Shown here one piece after another: positions 39,184 to 48,367 of a stretch of DNA of 64,000 nucleotides. A program made the position numbers and the translations under genes. The DNA is from Oscillospiraceae bacterium (lineage in GTDB: Bacteria > Bacillota > Clostridia > Oscillospirales > Ruminococcaceae). Position 1 is the stretch's first letter, and each line of letters opens with the position of its first letter. The DNA lies in NCBI GenBank assembly GCA_029007035.1, contig JAQXHC010000049.1, positions 1 to 64,000 of the forward strand, written 5' to 3'. The notes beneath the pieces are model-generated. The model saw only the letters and a program-made list of their open reading frames with translations. It was not told where the DNA came from and made no database searches.

Positions 39184-39262
39184 TTGACATTTAATTACAA
39201 TCATAGTATAATCAAAATGTGACCATATTTCAATAATCAAAATATGTTTTTTTAATATGGTC
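39184..39262. promoter_or_regulatory. Divergent pdxST/pdxR promoter-operator region
   Basis: + TTGACA(39184)-N17-TATAAT(39207); - TTGAAA-N17-TATACT (39233-39205); direct repeats ATAATCAAAATGTG 39208-39221 and ATAATCAAAATATG 39233-39246; inverted GACCATATT 39221-39229 / AATATGGTC 39254-39262. Confidence 0.75.
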
Positions 39263-39277
39263 AGAAAGAGGATAATT

Positions 39278-40591
39278 ATGCTTACATACGAACTTGACAG
39301 GTCAGATTCTGAACCTATGTATGTCCAGATATATGAAAAAATAAAGAACGACATAGAGCAGGATAAAATAAAAGCAGGCGAAAAACTGCCGTCTAAAAGG
39401 AGTTTTGCCGCGCAGCTCGGACTGAGCGTGATCACTGTTGAAAATGCATATAACCAGTTGATTGCCGAGGGATATATAAGGTCAGTTCCGAAAAAAGGAT
39501 ATTTTGCGGAAAGATTCATTAAAAAAAATACAGGTCAGCCGGCGGCAGGAGAGCGTTATGTTACTGATTCCGAATCGGAAGGAAGTGATGCCGAAAACGA
39601 ATTATTTCCGTTTACTATATGGGCAAAGCTCATGCGTGAGGAGCTTTCATCAAATCAGCGCCAGCTGCTTACAAAACCGCCATCTGAGGGGGTATACGAG
39701 CTGAGAAAAGCTATATCCCGTCATCTGAAGCAGTTCCGGAATATAAACGCAGCGCCGGAACAGATAATCATCGGCGCAGGAACGGAATACCTTTATATGC
39801 TTATGAATCTTCTTTTCGGAGATAATTATATTTTCGCTGTCGAAGAGCCGGGATACTCAAAAATTGCCGAAATATACGCAAATTACGGCATAAAATGCGA
39901 ACGGCTTCCGGTTCTCCCCGACGGGATTGATACGGATTATCTGAGAAAAATCAAAGCTGATATAATTCATATTTCTCCTTCGCATCATTTTCCGACCGGA
40001 GTGATAACGTCAATCAGCAAGCGTTATTCGCTTCTTGAATGGGCTTCACAGTCTCCCGACAGATTTATCATAGAGGATGATTATGACAGCGAATTCAGAC
40101 TTTCCGGAAAACCGATACCCTCACTCTACAGCATTGATGTTATGGATAAGGTCATTTACATGAACACATTCAGCAAGAGTCTTTCTTCGACAATCAGAAT
40201 CAGCTATATGGTGCTTTCGCCGGCGCTTTTACAGAAATTCAGAGAAAAGCTCGGATTTTATTCATGCCCTGTTTCAACATTTGAGCAGTATACTCTTGCA
40301 CGGTTCATCGATGAGGGATACTTTGAAAAGCATATCAACAGAATGCGCGTCCACTACAAAAAATGCCGGAATGAGCTTTTTGAGAAAATGAAAAAGTACG
40401 ATCTGTTCAAAAATTCCGTAATATCGGGCGAGAATTCGGGTCTGCACTGTGTTGTCCGGTTCAGCACCGACCTGAGTGATGAGGAACTGCTTGATAAAAT
40501 CACCTCTCTCGGATTCAGAGCATCGATGATAAAGAAATATTATCATGACGATGAGATCCCCGATTTGCACACGCTTATTTTCTTTTACTGA
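39278..40591 (+). CDS. pdxR: PdxR-type MocR family (GntR-HTH/aminotransferase) regulator
   Basis: GntR wHTH IYEKIKNDIEQDKIKAGEKLPSKRSFAAQLGLSVITVENAYNQLIAEGYI; aminotransferase-like domain; divergent from pdxST. Confidence 0.92.
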   Translation: MLTYELDRSDSEPMYVQIYEKIKNDIEQDKIKAGEKLPSKRSFAAQLGLSVITVENAYNQLIAEGYIRSVPKKGYFAERFIKKNTGQPAAGERYVTDSESEGSDAENELFPFTIWAKLMREELSSNQRQLLTKPPSEGVYELRKAISRHLKQFRNINAAPEQIIIGAGTEYLYMLMNLLFGDNYIFAVEEPGYSKIAEIYANYGIKCERLPVLPDGIDTDYLRKIKADIIHISPSHHFPTGVITSISKRYSLLEWASQSPDRFIIEDDYDSEFRLSGKPIPSLYSIDVMDKVIYMNTFSKSLSSTIRISYMVLSPALLQKFREKLGFYSCPVSTFEQYTLARFIDEGYFEKHINRMRVHYKKCRNELFEKMKKYDLFKNSVISGENSGLHCVVRFSTDLSDEELLDKITSLGFRASMIKKYYHDDEIPDLHTLIFFY

Positions 40592-40764
40592 ATAAGAATG
40601 TGCACTATAACATGATTTGAATTAATTCAAGTACACAATAATGCACACCATGATTTATAATATTACAAAAACATCATAAAACAGGATAATAATTCATTGT
40701 AAATTAAAAATAAATATTGTATAATATAAAAAACATTCATATAAAGATCGGGAGGAATTGTATA

Positions 40765-43398
40765 ATGAAAAAGCTCAAAAAAGCCGCAGCATTTGCAGCT
40801 GGACTTGTGACGGCGATGTCATGCGTGTCCGGACGCATTGCACCAATAAGGAATAACTCCGCAAAAGCTGCTGCGGAATCCGTTCTTGCATTCCCGGGAG
40901 CTGTTGGCGGAGGGCGATACGCCACAGGCGGACGCGGCGGCGAAGTCGTGCATGTGACAAATCTTAACGACAGCGGAGCAGGCTCGTTCCGCGATGCAGT
41001 CAGCAAGCCGAACCGAATCGTTGTTTTTGACGTAAGCGGTACTATCGAGCTTGCGAGCAACATTCTTGTTTCCGACAATGTGACGATTGCCGGTCAGACA
41101 GCTCCGGGAGGCTCCGGAATCACACTGAAAAACTATAAACTCGGAATGAGCGGCAATAATATCATCTGCCGCTATCTCAGTTCCCGTCCGGGTCCCTACA
41201 TGGCGACCAGCAGCGGAAACGATGCCTGGGGCGGAGCAAAAGGCTCTAATTCGATTATCGATCACTGCTCCATGAGCTGGACGACCGACGAGCAGTGGGG
41301 ACTTTACTCCAATAACGAGTACTACACCGTTCAGTATTCGGTTATCGGTCCTGCTGATTCATGGGGCGGTCACAGCAAGGGAATACATGGCTTCGGACTG
41401 ATGATGGGCAAAGGCTACAGCACATTCGATCATAATCTTATCATACACAACGTATCAAGAAACTTCCGCGGCAAGGTCGTCGGTACAGAAACCGCCGATT
41501 TCACCAACAACGTTATTTATAACTGGGCATATCAGACAGCCTACGGTACAATCGGACATCTGAACTACGTCAACAATACGCTGAAGATGGGCAACGGCAC
41601 CACCGGAGGCAAGCACTATGTAAGCGTGGACAGCAGTACAAGTCCGCAGAATTTCAAGATATATCTTTCAGGCAACAGAATGCTCAATAAGGACGATTCT
41701 GTTTACGGAACAGTGACCTACGATAACTGGGCAGGAATTACAGTAAAGGACGGACTTGGAATAACCCTTGACGATCTGAAAAGCAGTTCTTCATTTACAA
41801 CCGAAGTCAACGGAGTGAATGTCTCGACTGCCCTCACAGCAGAAAGTGCAGAAGATTCCTATGCTCACGTATTATCCTATGCAGGCAACGGTATTTCACC
41901 AGATGCAAGAACCGATGTTGATAAACAGGCGGCGAACGAGGCTCTGACAGGTACCGGAAATCTCAGCGGCACCGCCGCGTATTCCGAAGCCGATGATGCG
42001 CAGAAAGAAAAGCTCGACAGCTATAAAATACAATGTGGAGTAACTTATACATATCCCTCTGCTGTACTCGAAAAGGCCATAACAGACTCTGACAATGATG
42101 GAATGCCTGATGAGTGGGAGCTTGCAAGAGGACTCAATCCCAACGACCCGGGTGATACAAACGGGGATTACTGCGGTCAGGGATACACAAACATCGAGTA
42201 CTATATCAATGACCTTACCGTTGATTCGTTCCCCGATGGAGTAGTAACTCCGTCCCCCGAAATGAGTATCGAAACAATTTCGGCATTTGAGACAATTGAA
42301 GCTGAGAATTTCAGCGAGCAGAGCGGAGTAACTACCGAGGACTGCTCCGAGGGCGGACAGAATGTGGGATATATCGAAAACGGGGATTATATCATGTTCC
42401 GCGGAGTCGACTTCGATAACGGCGCGAAGAGCTTTACTGCGCGGCTCGCAGGAGGAACTGCTGGAATTGAGCTGTACCTTGACAGGCTCACGGACCAACC
42501 TGTCGCCTCACTCAGCTTTAACGGAACGGACGGCTGGCAGAACTGGGAGAATGTTTCATTCAATATTCCGACGATTTCCGGAGTTCACAGTCTGTATATA
42601 AGGTTCACGGGAGGAGAGGGCTATCTCCTGAATATAAATAATTTTGTGTTCGGCAGAGACGCTGTCCCACTCAGCGGACGGCTTATCACTAACCTTGTTG
42701 TTAACGACAGTGATAACGCTTCCAGCTGGAAAATTGCTGAAAAAGCTTCAGCAGGCTCGCTTGTTTTCGGCGACCGTGATGTTACATTTACAGAGCTTCC
42801 GAATGAGCTTGACGGAGCTGAACAGATTCTGACTGCCTGCGATTCCAAGTATTACGAAGCAGAGCTTGCTTCGTTTACAGCAGGGGAGGATATTACGGTA
42901 TATGCAGGATTTGATGCAAGAGTATCGCCGCTTCCGTCGTGGCTCGCAGCCTGGAAGGAAACAGGACTGACCTGCACTAACTCAGGCGACGTTGTATTCA
43001 ATCTTTACAGGCTTGACGTTTCCAAAGGAGATACGGTCATCCTCGGCGCAAACGGACAGTCAGCCTCATGCGTGAATTATACTGTATTTGCAGTTGAAAG
43101 CTCATCTGTCGGACCGACTGAAGCTACAGAGCCTTCAACCGTGCCTGAAACCGACATTCCAACAACGGACAAAGAAATAATCTACGGCGATGCTGACAGC
43201 AGCATGGAAATCAACATTAATGACGTTGTAGCTGTAATGTGTTATGCAGCGGATCCCAGCGGCTCCACGATGACCGAAAGCGAGCTTGATGCCGCAGACG
43301 TATTTCAAAGAGGTGACGGAGTTAACGCAAGCGATGCTATTTCAATTCAGAAATATCTTGCTAAGGTGATAATGGCTCTGCCCGAATCGTGGAAATAA
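40765..43398 (+). CDS. Secreted pectate lyase (PL1-like) with CBM6-like and C-terminal dockerin domains
   Basis: FPGAVGGGRYATGGRGGEVVHVTNLNDSGAGSFRDAVSKPNRIVVFDVSGTI; TIEAENFSEQSGV...NGDYIMFRGVDF CBM6-like; GDADSSMEININDVVAVMCYAA...ADVFQRGDGVNASDAISIQKYLAK. Confidence 0.9.
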   Translation: MKKLKKAAAFAAGLVTAMSCVSGRIAPIRNNSAKAAAESVLAFPGAVGGGRYATGGRGGEVVHVTNLNDSGAGSFRDAVSKPNRIVVFDVSGTIELASNILVSDNVTIAGQTAPGGSGITLKNYKLGMSGNNIICRYLSSRPGPYMATSSGNDAWGGAKGSNSIIDHCSMSWTTDEQWGLYSNNEYYTVQYSVIGPADSWGGHSKGIHGFGLMMGKGYSTFDHNLIIHNVSRNFRGKVVGTETADFTNNVIYNWAYQTAYGTIGHLNYVNNTLKMGNGTTGGKHYVSVDSSTSPQNFKIYLSGNRMLNKDDSVYGTVTYDNWAGITVKDGLGITLDDLKSSSSFTTEVNGVNVSTALTAESAEDSYAHVLSYAGNGISPDARTDVDKQAANEALTGTGNLSGTAAYSEADDAQKEKLDSYKIQCGVTYTYPSAVLEKAITDSDNDGMPDEWELARGLNPNDPGDTNGDYCGQGYTNIEYYINDLTVDSFPDGVVTPSPEMSIETISAFETIEAENFSEQSGVTTEDCSEGGQNVGYIENGDYIMFRGVDFDNGAKSFTARLAGGTAGIELYLDRLTDQPVASLSFNGTDGWQNWENVSFNIPTISGVHSLYIRFTGGEGYLLNINNFVFGRDAVPLSGRLITNLVVNDSDNASSWKIAEKASAGSLVFGDRDVTFTELPNELDGAEQILTACDSKYYEAELASFTAGEDITVYAGFDARVSPLPSWLAAWKETGLTCTNSGDVVFNLYRLDVSKGDTVILGANGQSASCVNYTVFAVESSSVGPTEATEPSTVPETDIPTTDKEIIYGDADSSMEININDVVAVMCYAADPSGSTMTESELDAADVFQRGDGVNASDAISIQKYLAKVIMALPESWK

Positions 43399-43506
43399 AA
43401 CAGAATAAATTAAACCGCCCGTTCATTTTATTATGAACGGGCGGCGCTGTTTCGGATTTATCGTTGATATTGATGATATTGAAAAATCGCTTTATCCATC
43501 AACATT

Positions 43507-44391
43507 TCAGGGATTATCATTATTCGGAGGAATAATGACAATAGCCTGCGAGCCCATGGAGGCAAAAGCGTCCTCGCAGTCGGCTCTGGGATAAGAGGTT
43601 ACCTTGTCCTCTGACATGGAATCGGAAAAATAAAAGCAATTATCGTCTGCTCCTATAAGCAGGAGCGCGTGTTCGGGACAGATAAACGTAAATTCATTTC
43701 CGTCTGGAAGAATCCAGCTTTTACCGGGATATGCTTTTTTCATACCGATTGTTGCCCATACAAGGACGGGGTTTCCCTTGGATGTATATTTTTTCGTCAG
43801 CTCATCAATTGAAGCAGCATCCTCGGCTCTGACAAAATAGCCCTCGGGAAGAGCCTTTTGAACTGCGCGGAGAATCACAGTGGAATAGCATCCGTAGCCG
43901 CTTGATGATTCCGGGTCGCCGATAAAATACTCCCACGGACTCTCTCCGTACATAATTCCGTCGTCTGCGGTACGGGGATAATCGGCGGTTGGCAGGCAGC
44001 TTCCGATAAATTCCGCAGCAGAGATATTAATTCCGTAGAACTGCATAAGCGAAACGGCGGCAACGCTTTCACAGCCGGTAGGGAAGTCATCAAGCTGATA
44101 CAAATGCGGAACATTTTTAATATAGCACTTTCTTTGTTCATTATTTTCACGCGCGGCAGAATGTTTTTCAGCTTCATCGGCAGAGGCGTCACTATAATTA
44201 TTGATCTGACAGTCGGATTCATCTGAACTGTAATCATAATGATCCGCGTCGGTATTAAATCTTTCGACAGTTTCAATTACCGCCGGCATATCCAAAATAC
44301 AATGACTCAGACAAAAAGCCGTTCCTGCTGCTGCGGCGGCAATAAATGTCAGAATCGCCGCGGCGTGTTTCTTTCTTTTTCTGCGTCCCAT
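43507..44391 (-). CDS. C39-like family peptidase (Peptidase_C39_2 type)
   Basis: N-terminal TM; PHLYQLDDFPTGCESVAAVSLMQFYGINIS; CPEHALLLIGADDNCFYFSDSM. Confidence 0.85.
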   Translation of the reverse strand: MGRRKRKKHAAAILTFIAAAAAGTAFCLSHCILDMPAVIETVERFNTDADHYDYSSDESDCQINNYSDASADEAEKHSAARENNEQRKCYIKNVPHLYQLDDFPTGCESVAAVSLMQFYGINISAAEFIGSCLPTADYPRTADDGIMYGESPWEYFIGDPESSSGYGCYSTVILRAVQKALPEGYFVRAEDAASIDELTKKYTSKGNPVLVWATIGMKKAYPGKSWILPDGNEFTFICPEHALLLIGADDNCFYFSDSMSEDKVTSYPRADCEDAFASMGSQAIVIIPPNNDNP

Positions 44392-44461
44392 AAAATAAAG
44401 ACTCCTTTCCGTGGACTGTCTTTATTCTATATGGTCAAGCCGTCAGAGTTGTATAATTATG

Positions 44462-44477
44462 GCATCTTAATTGCATC
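44462..44477 (-). promoter_or_regulatory. Candidate response-regulator binding site (two 11-bp-spaced GCATC repeats)
   Basis: GCATCTTAATTGCATC, 14/16 identical to GCATCAAAATTGCATC upstream of the RR gene. Confidence 0.5.
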
Positions 44478-45246
44478 ATAATTCATAGCGGATATTGAAA
44501 GCAATCTCATGGCTGTTATACTGCATGTTGTAATTATATGTGATTCCTTCTTCCACAACGGTCATCATATATGTTTCCTTTAACGTAATATACGGATTTT
44601 CGATATAGTCAATTTCTTGTTCTTCCTGAACGTGAATGTCTGCGTAAACGAATTCATCATAAATCGACCGCCAGACGGCGTTGCCGAACTGGATGCCAAT
44701 AATTTCACGTATACATTCAGCTAACTGCTGCATTTCTTCTGAAATAAGTTCATTTTCAGATTTACCTGACGTATCTATATAAGTAAACCGGATAATACTA
44801 AGAGTTGAATCATCTATAAGAAAGTGTAAATAAACATCGTTGTAATATGCATGAACTTCCCAGAATATCGCGGTTCTATTTGGTTCCTGTGATACAAAGA
44901 GCATTGTACCCACAAACTCAAAATTAAGAGAAACATCATGAGGGCCGTTCATTTTTATACAGATATCTGAAAAAAAGTTGTTTGCTTTCAGCATTACTTC
45001 ATCGGGTGTCCGAGTTGCCTGGTCGATTGGTACATTAATATAGGCTTGTTCGGTGGCGGCAATACCTGCTTTCTGACACAGTGTCAGTTCTTTTGTAAGG
45101 TCAAGTGTAACTGCGGACAGTTCCTCTGACTTCACAGCGGAACTTTTTTGGTCCAGAAAGCGGAAAATGAAATCGGGCAGCATAAAACCTCCTGCTAAAA
45201 CAGCAGCGACGAGTAATACGGCGGTTATTTTCAGCAGTTTTTTCAT
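44476..45246 (-). CDS. Hypothetical extracytoplasmic protein in two-component operon
   Basis: N-terminal signal/TM; start overlaps HK stop (45243-45246). Confidence 0.6.
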   Translation of the reverse strand: MKKLLKITAVLLVAAVLAGGFMLPDFIFRFLDQKSSAVKSEELSAVTLDLTKELTLCQKAGIAATEQAYINVPIDQATRTPDEVMLKANNFFSDICIKMNGPHDVSLNFEFVGTMLFVSQEPNRTAIFWEVHAYYNDVYLHFLIDDSTLSIIRFTYIDTSGKSENELISEEMQQLAECIREIIGIQFGNAVWRSIYDEFVYADIHVQEEQEIDYIENPYITLKETYMMTVVEEGITYNYNMQYNSHEIAFNIRYEL

Positions 45247-46640
45247 TCTTTCTTCCCCCTCAGTTCAACATTGATAAGAGTCCCTTTGCCAACTTCGCTG
45301 AAAAAATCAAGCTTGCCGTTGTGGAGCTTTACAATCTCCGCGCACAGGGCAAGTCCGAGACCTGCACCGCCCTGCTTACGGGAACGTGATTTGTCAACAC
45401 GGTAGAAAGCCTCGGTAATTTTTTCAAGCTCGTCCCTGGGGATACCCCTGCCGTTGTCGAGGATAACGATTCTGCATCCGCCGCCGCTCAGCATGATCTG
45501 TCTGATTCTTATGCTGCCGCCGTGTTCCATTGACTTAATGGAATTGTCAATAAGATTAATCAGAAGCGATTTTATCAAATCTGTTTCAAGCAGACAGACT
45601 CCCTCCTGACTCTGAATGGTGAGAATAACATTGTTCTGGCGAAGCTTCGCATCAACAGAACGTGCTGCGTCGTCGAGGAGCTTCGCGGGACTTGCCTCGG
45701 TAAGTTCAAAATCCTGTTTTTTAAGCACCAGCAGATCAAGGAGCTTGAGCGACAGTCTTTCAAGTCTCCGTCCCTCTCTGAAAATGTACTCGGCACATTC
45801 GCGCCGCTCACTGGAGGGCAAATCACAGCTCCGCATAAGATCGGCATATCCTATCATTGAGGTCATAGGCGTTTTCAGTTCATGAGCAAAGCTGCCCATA
45901 AACCGTTCCTGCTGTTCCATAGCGTCTTCAAGAGCCTGAATTTTCTGAACAAGATTTTCAGCCATGACGTTGAATGTATCGGAAAGCTGTTCCATTTCGT
46001 CGCCGCTGTGAACGTCCGAGCGGAGAGTAAGGTCACCTTCGCCGATTTTTTTCGATACTCTTGAAAGATGACGGAGCGGCATGGTTAGGAAATGCGCCGT
46101 AACAAAAGAGATAACCGCACTGAGAGCAGTAACGATTATGAAAAAAATTCTGTATATTCTGCTCTGGGTATTTCTCAGAGTATACAGATTGGAAATATCC
46201 CTCACGGCATCAAGGTAAAGGAGCGATTCGCCTGCGTTGAAGCATCCGGTTATCTGCAGAAAATGTCCCCCGGAACTTTCAAAAACTCTGAATGCACACT
46301 GAGTTTCAGAGCAGTTTTGTTTCAGCTCCGGATCGGTTTTTACATCACCGCTGCGGTATAGATAACCTTTTTCGTCTGACAGTCCGAGCATATCCCAGTC
46401 CGAACCCTGTTCGTCCATCTGTTTCAGAATATCAGCAACGTCCTGTTCGGAGTTCTGTTCGCTTACGCTGTTTACGAGGATAAGCGTCGACTGCATCGAG
46501 CGGTAGGAGCGCATTGCCTGAGACTGTTCAAGTCTGAGCGAGCCGCGGAACGACAGCGAAATAAGCGCGGCTCCGCCAACACCGTAAATTACCGATGTCA
46601 GCAGAATCATGGCAATAGTCAGCTTTGTACGGAATCTCAC
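45243..46640 (-). CDS. HAMP domain sensor histidine kinase
   Basis: HAMP MPLRHLSRVSKKIGEGDLTLR; SFAHELKTPMTSMIGYADLM; NLIDNSIKSM; DNGRGIPRDEL; GGAGLGLALC. Confidence 0.95.
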   Translation of the reverse strand: MRFRTKLTIAMILLTSVIYGVGGAALISLSFRGSLRLEQSQAMRSYRSMQSTLILVNSVSEQNSEQDVADILKQMDEQGSDWDMLGLSDEKGYLYRSGDVKTDPELKQNCSETQCAFRVFESSGGHFLQITGCFNAGESLLYLDAVRDISNLYTLRNTQSRIYRIFFIIVTALSAVISFVTAHFLTMPLRHLSRVSKKIGEGDLTLRSDVHSGDEMEQLSDTFNVMAENLVQKIQALEDAMEQQERFMGSFAHELKTPMTSMIGYADLMRSCDLPSSERRECAEYIFREGRRLERLSLKLLDLLVLKKQDFELTEASPAKLLDDAARSVDAKLRQNNVILTIQSQEGVCLLETDLIKSLLINLIDNSIKSMEHGGSIRIRQIMLSGGGCRIVILDNGRGIPRDELEKITEAFYRVDKSRSRKQGGAGLGLALCAEIVKLHNGKLDFFSEVGKGTLINVELRGKKE

Positions 46641-47296
46641 GTTTTCACACCCAGCCGGTATCCGACTTTCGGAATCGACTGCAATTCTTTTTCGAGACCG
46701 ACCTTTTTGCGCAGTCTCTGAACGTGAAGGTCGACAGTTCTGCTTGTTCCGTCATATTCTCCGCCCCATACCCTTTCGTAAATCGTCTCGCGGTACAGAG
46801 CAATGTTCGGATTTCCGGCGAAAAGCAGCAGCAGTTCATATTCCTTGTTGGTCAGCGGAATTTCATTCCCGTTACGAAAAACCGTCCTTGAAACAGTGTC
46901 GATGACAAGACCGCATATCTCAATTTTCTCGCCGAGCTTGTGAAATCTCCGCAGCACGACCTCGATCCGCGCCAGCAGCTCGACGATTTCAAAAGGCTTG
47001 ACGATATAATCCTCCGCACCCATTTTCAGTCCCTTGACGCGGTCCTCGAGAGCATTTTTTGCAGTAATGAAGATCGTCGGTATATCAAGATATTTGCTGT
47101 ATTCAAGCAGTTCGTATCCGTCAGCTCCCGGCAGCATAATGTCGAGCAGCAGCAGGTCGAACCGCTCTTTTTCAAGCAGATTTGCAGCCTCCAGACCGTC
47201 GTAGACGCAGGTGCAGCTGTAGCCGTATTTTGTAAGACTCATGCGGATAAGATTTGCAATAGGCTCTTCGTCTTCGACAATACAAATTTTTATCAT
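46637..47296 (-). CDS. OmpR-family response regulator
   Basis: IKICIVEDEEPIANLIRMSL; DLLLLDIMLPGADGYELL; winged-helix LTNKEYELLLLFAGN...GTSRTVDLHVQRLRKKVG. Confidence 0.95.
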   Translation of the reverse strand: MIKICIVEDEEPIANLIRMSLTKYGYSCTCVYDGLEAANLLEKERFDLLLLDIMLPGADGYELLEYSKYLDIPTIFITAKNALEDRVKGLKMGAEDYIVKPFEIVELLARIEVVLRRFHKLGEKIEICGLVIDTVSRTVFRNGNEIPLTNKEYELLLLFAGNPNIALYRETIYERVWGGEYDGTSRTVDLHVQRLRKKVGLEKELQSIPKVGYRLGVKT

Positions 47297-47314
47297 ATTA
47301 TAATCCCCTCCGAT

Positions 47315-47351
47315 CATCAATTGTGCATCAAAGCTGCATCAAAATTGCATC
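47315..47351 (-). promoter_or_regulatory. Four CATC repeats at exact 11-bp spacing upstream of the response regulator gene
   Basis: CATC at 47315, 47326, 47337 and 47348 (last three GCATC). Confidence 0.65.
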
Positions 47352-47404
47352 GCTTATGGTTATTCTGCCGGACATTTCCATGTGCGAATCATGTTCAAGC
47401 AAGT

Positions 47405-47965
47405 TCAGCTTTTACGGCTTTCGGAAAGAAATTCTGCTGTTTCGCGGATCCGGCTGATACAATCTTCGTCGAGTGCAGCAGGAATTTTATCGGTGTTGTG
47501 ACTGCAGACACAGGGAAAGATTTCGGCTGCGTTAATCTGTTTAAGAATGAATTTAGCCGTATCATAAGCTTTCAGCGGATTTCCGGTTCCGCCGCCTGTG
47601 AGGATGACCGCACCTCTTTTACGCTTGACCGGGATCGGCTCGCGTCTGACATATTTCGCGAAGTAGTAGAGCTGAAAGCGGCTTGCAATGTCGAGGAGCT
47701 TTCCTGTAAGTTCAGAAAAATAAATAGGCGACGCAATGACAGCATTGTCACAGACTTCGATATATCGATAAATGTCCTGCATTTCGTCGTCAATGGCGCA
47801 GCTTGATTTTTCGCGGCATATGCGGCAGTCCACACACGGTGACAGATTTGCAGAATAGCAGTTTACAATTTTTATATCGCCCGAAAGTCCTTCGGTAAGT
47901 TTATTTATAAGTGCGGCAGTATCGCCGTTTTTATGCGGCGAGCCATTTAGAATAAGTGTTTTCAA
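47405..47965 (-). CDS. Flavodoxin family protein / NADPH-dependent FMN reductase
   Basis: KTLILNGSPHKNGDTAALINKL; DNAVIASPIYFSELTGKLLD; GGGTGNPLKA. Confidence 0.9.
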   Translation of the reverse strand: MKTLILNGSPHKNGDTAALINKLTEGLSGDIKIVNCYSANLSPCVDCRICREKSSCAIDDEMQDIYRYIEVCDNAVIASPIYFSELTGKLLDIASRFQLYYFAKYVRREPIPVKRKRGAVILTGGGTGNPLKAYDTAKFILKQINAAEIFPCVCSHNTDKIPAALDEDCISRIRETAEFLSESRKS

Positions 47966-47990
47966 TGTATCACTCCGTTAAAATGTTTAT

Positions 47991-48158
47991 TTAGAACCTG
48001 TTCACATAGGAAATGCGTGAAGATTTTCGCGCAGGATTGTATTGCTGACACGGCAAAAATGTGCAGGCATACTTGACGTATGGAAAGCATTTTTAACGCA
48101 GTAAGCGACAAAATTTGCCGGAAAGACGTGTGCAGATGCCTATGTGGAAAGGTTCTTA
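47991..48158. repeat. MITE-like element, family B (long copy)
   Basis: TIRs TTAGAACCTGTTCACATAGG / CCTATGTGGAAAGGTTCTTA (17/20 complementary). Confidence 0.7.
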
Positions 48159-48301
48159 GAGTTGTGCCGTATTTTTTACGTATATATGCAAAATCAGATG
48201 TATGCTGAGCGTCGGAAGTGTCTTTATTATATCAGATTATTTTCGCTTTTGCAAGTTAAGAAAAAAACGCATATTGATTATGTGAATTGCCGTAATCTTA
48301 T

Positions 48302-48342
48302 ACAAAAAACGGCGTCCTACTAACGTAAGACGCCGTTTGAAT
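48302..48342 (-). terminator. Intrinsic terminator downstream of rubrerythrin
   Basis: AAACGGCGTC-loop-GACGCCGTTT with T-run on the - strand. Confidence 0.75.
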
Positions 48343-48367
48343 CGGTTATTTATCTTATGGATACAGA

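Noticed and set aside
41896-42498. 200-aa ORF on the - strand
   Set aside because: Antisense to the PL1-dockerin gene; no motif.
46940-47806. 288-aa ORF on the + strand
   Set aside because: Antisense to the response regulator and flavodoxin genes, both well supported.
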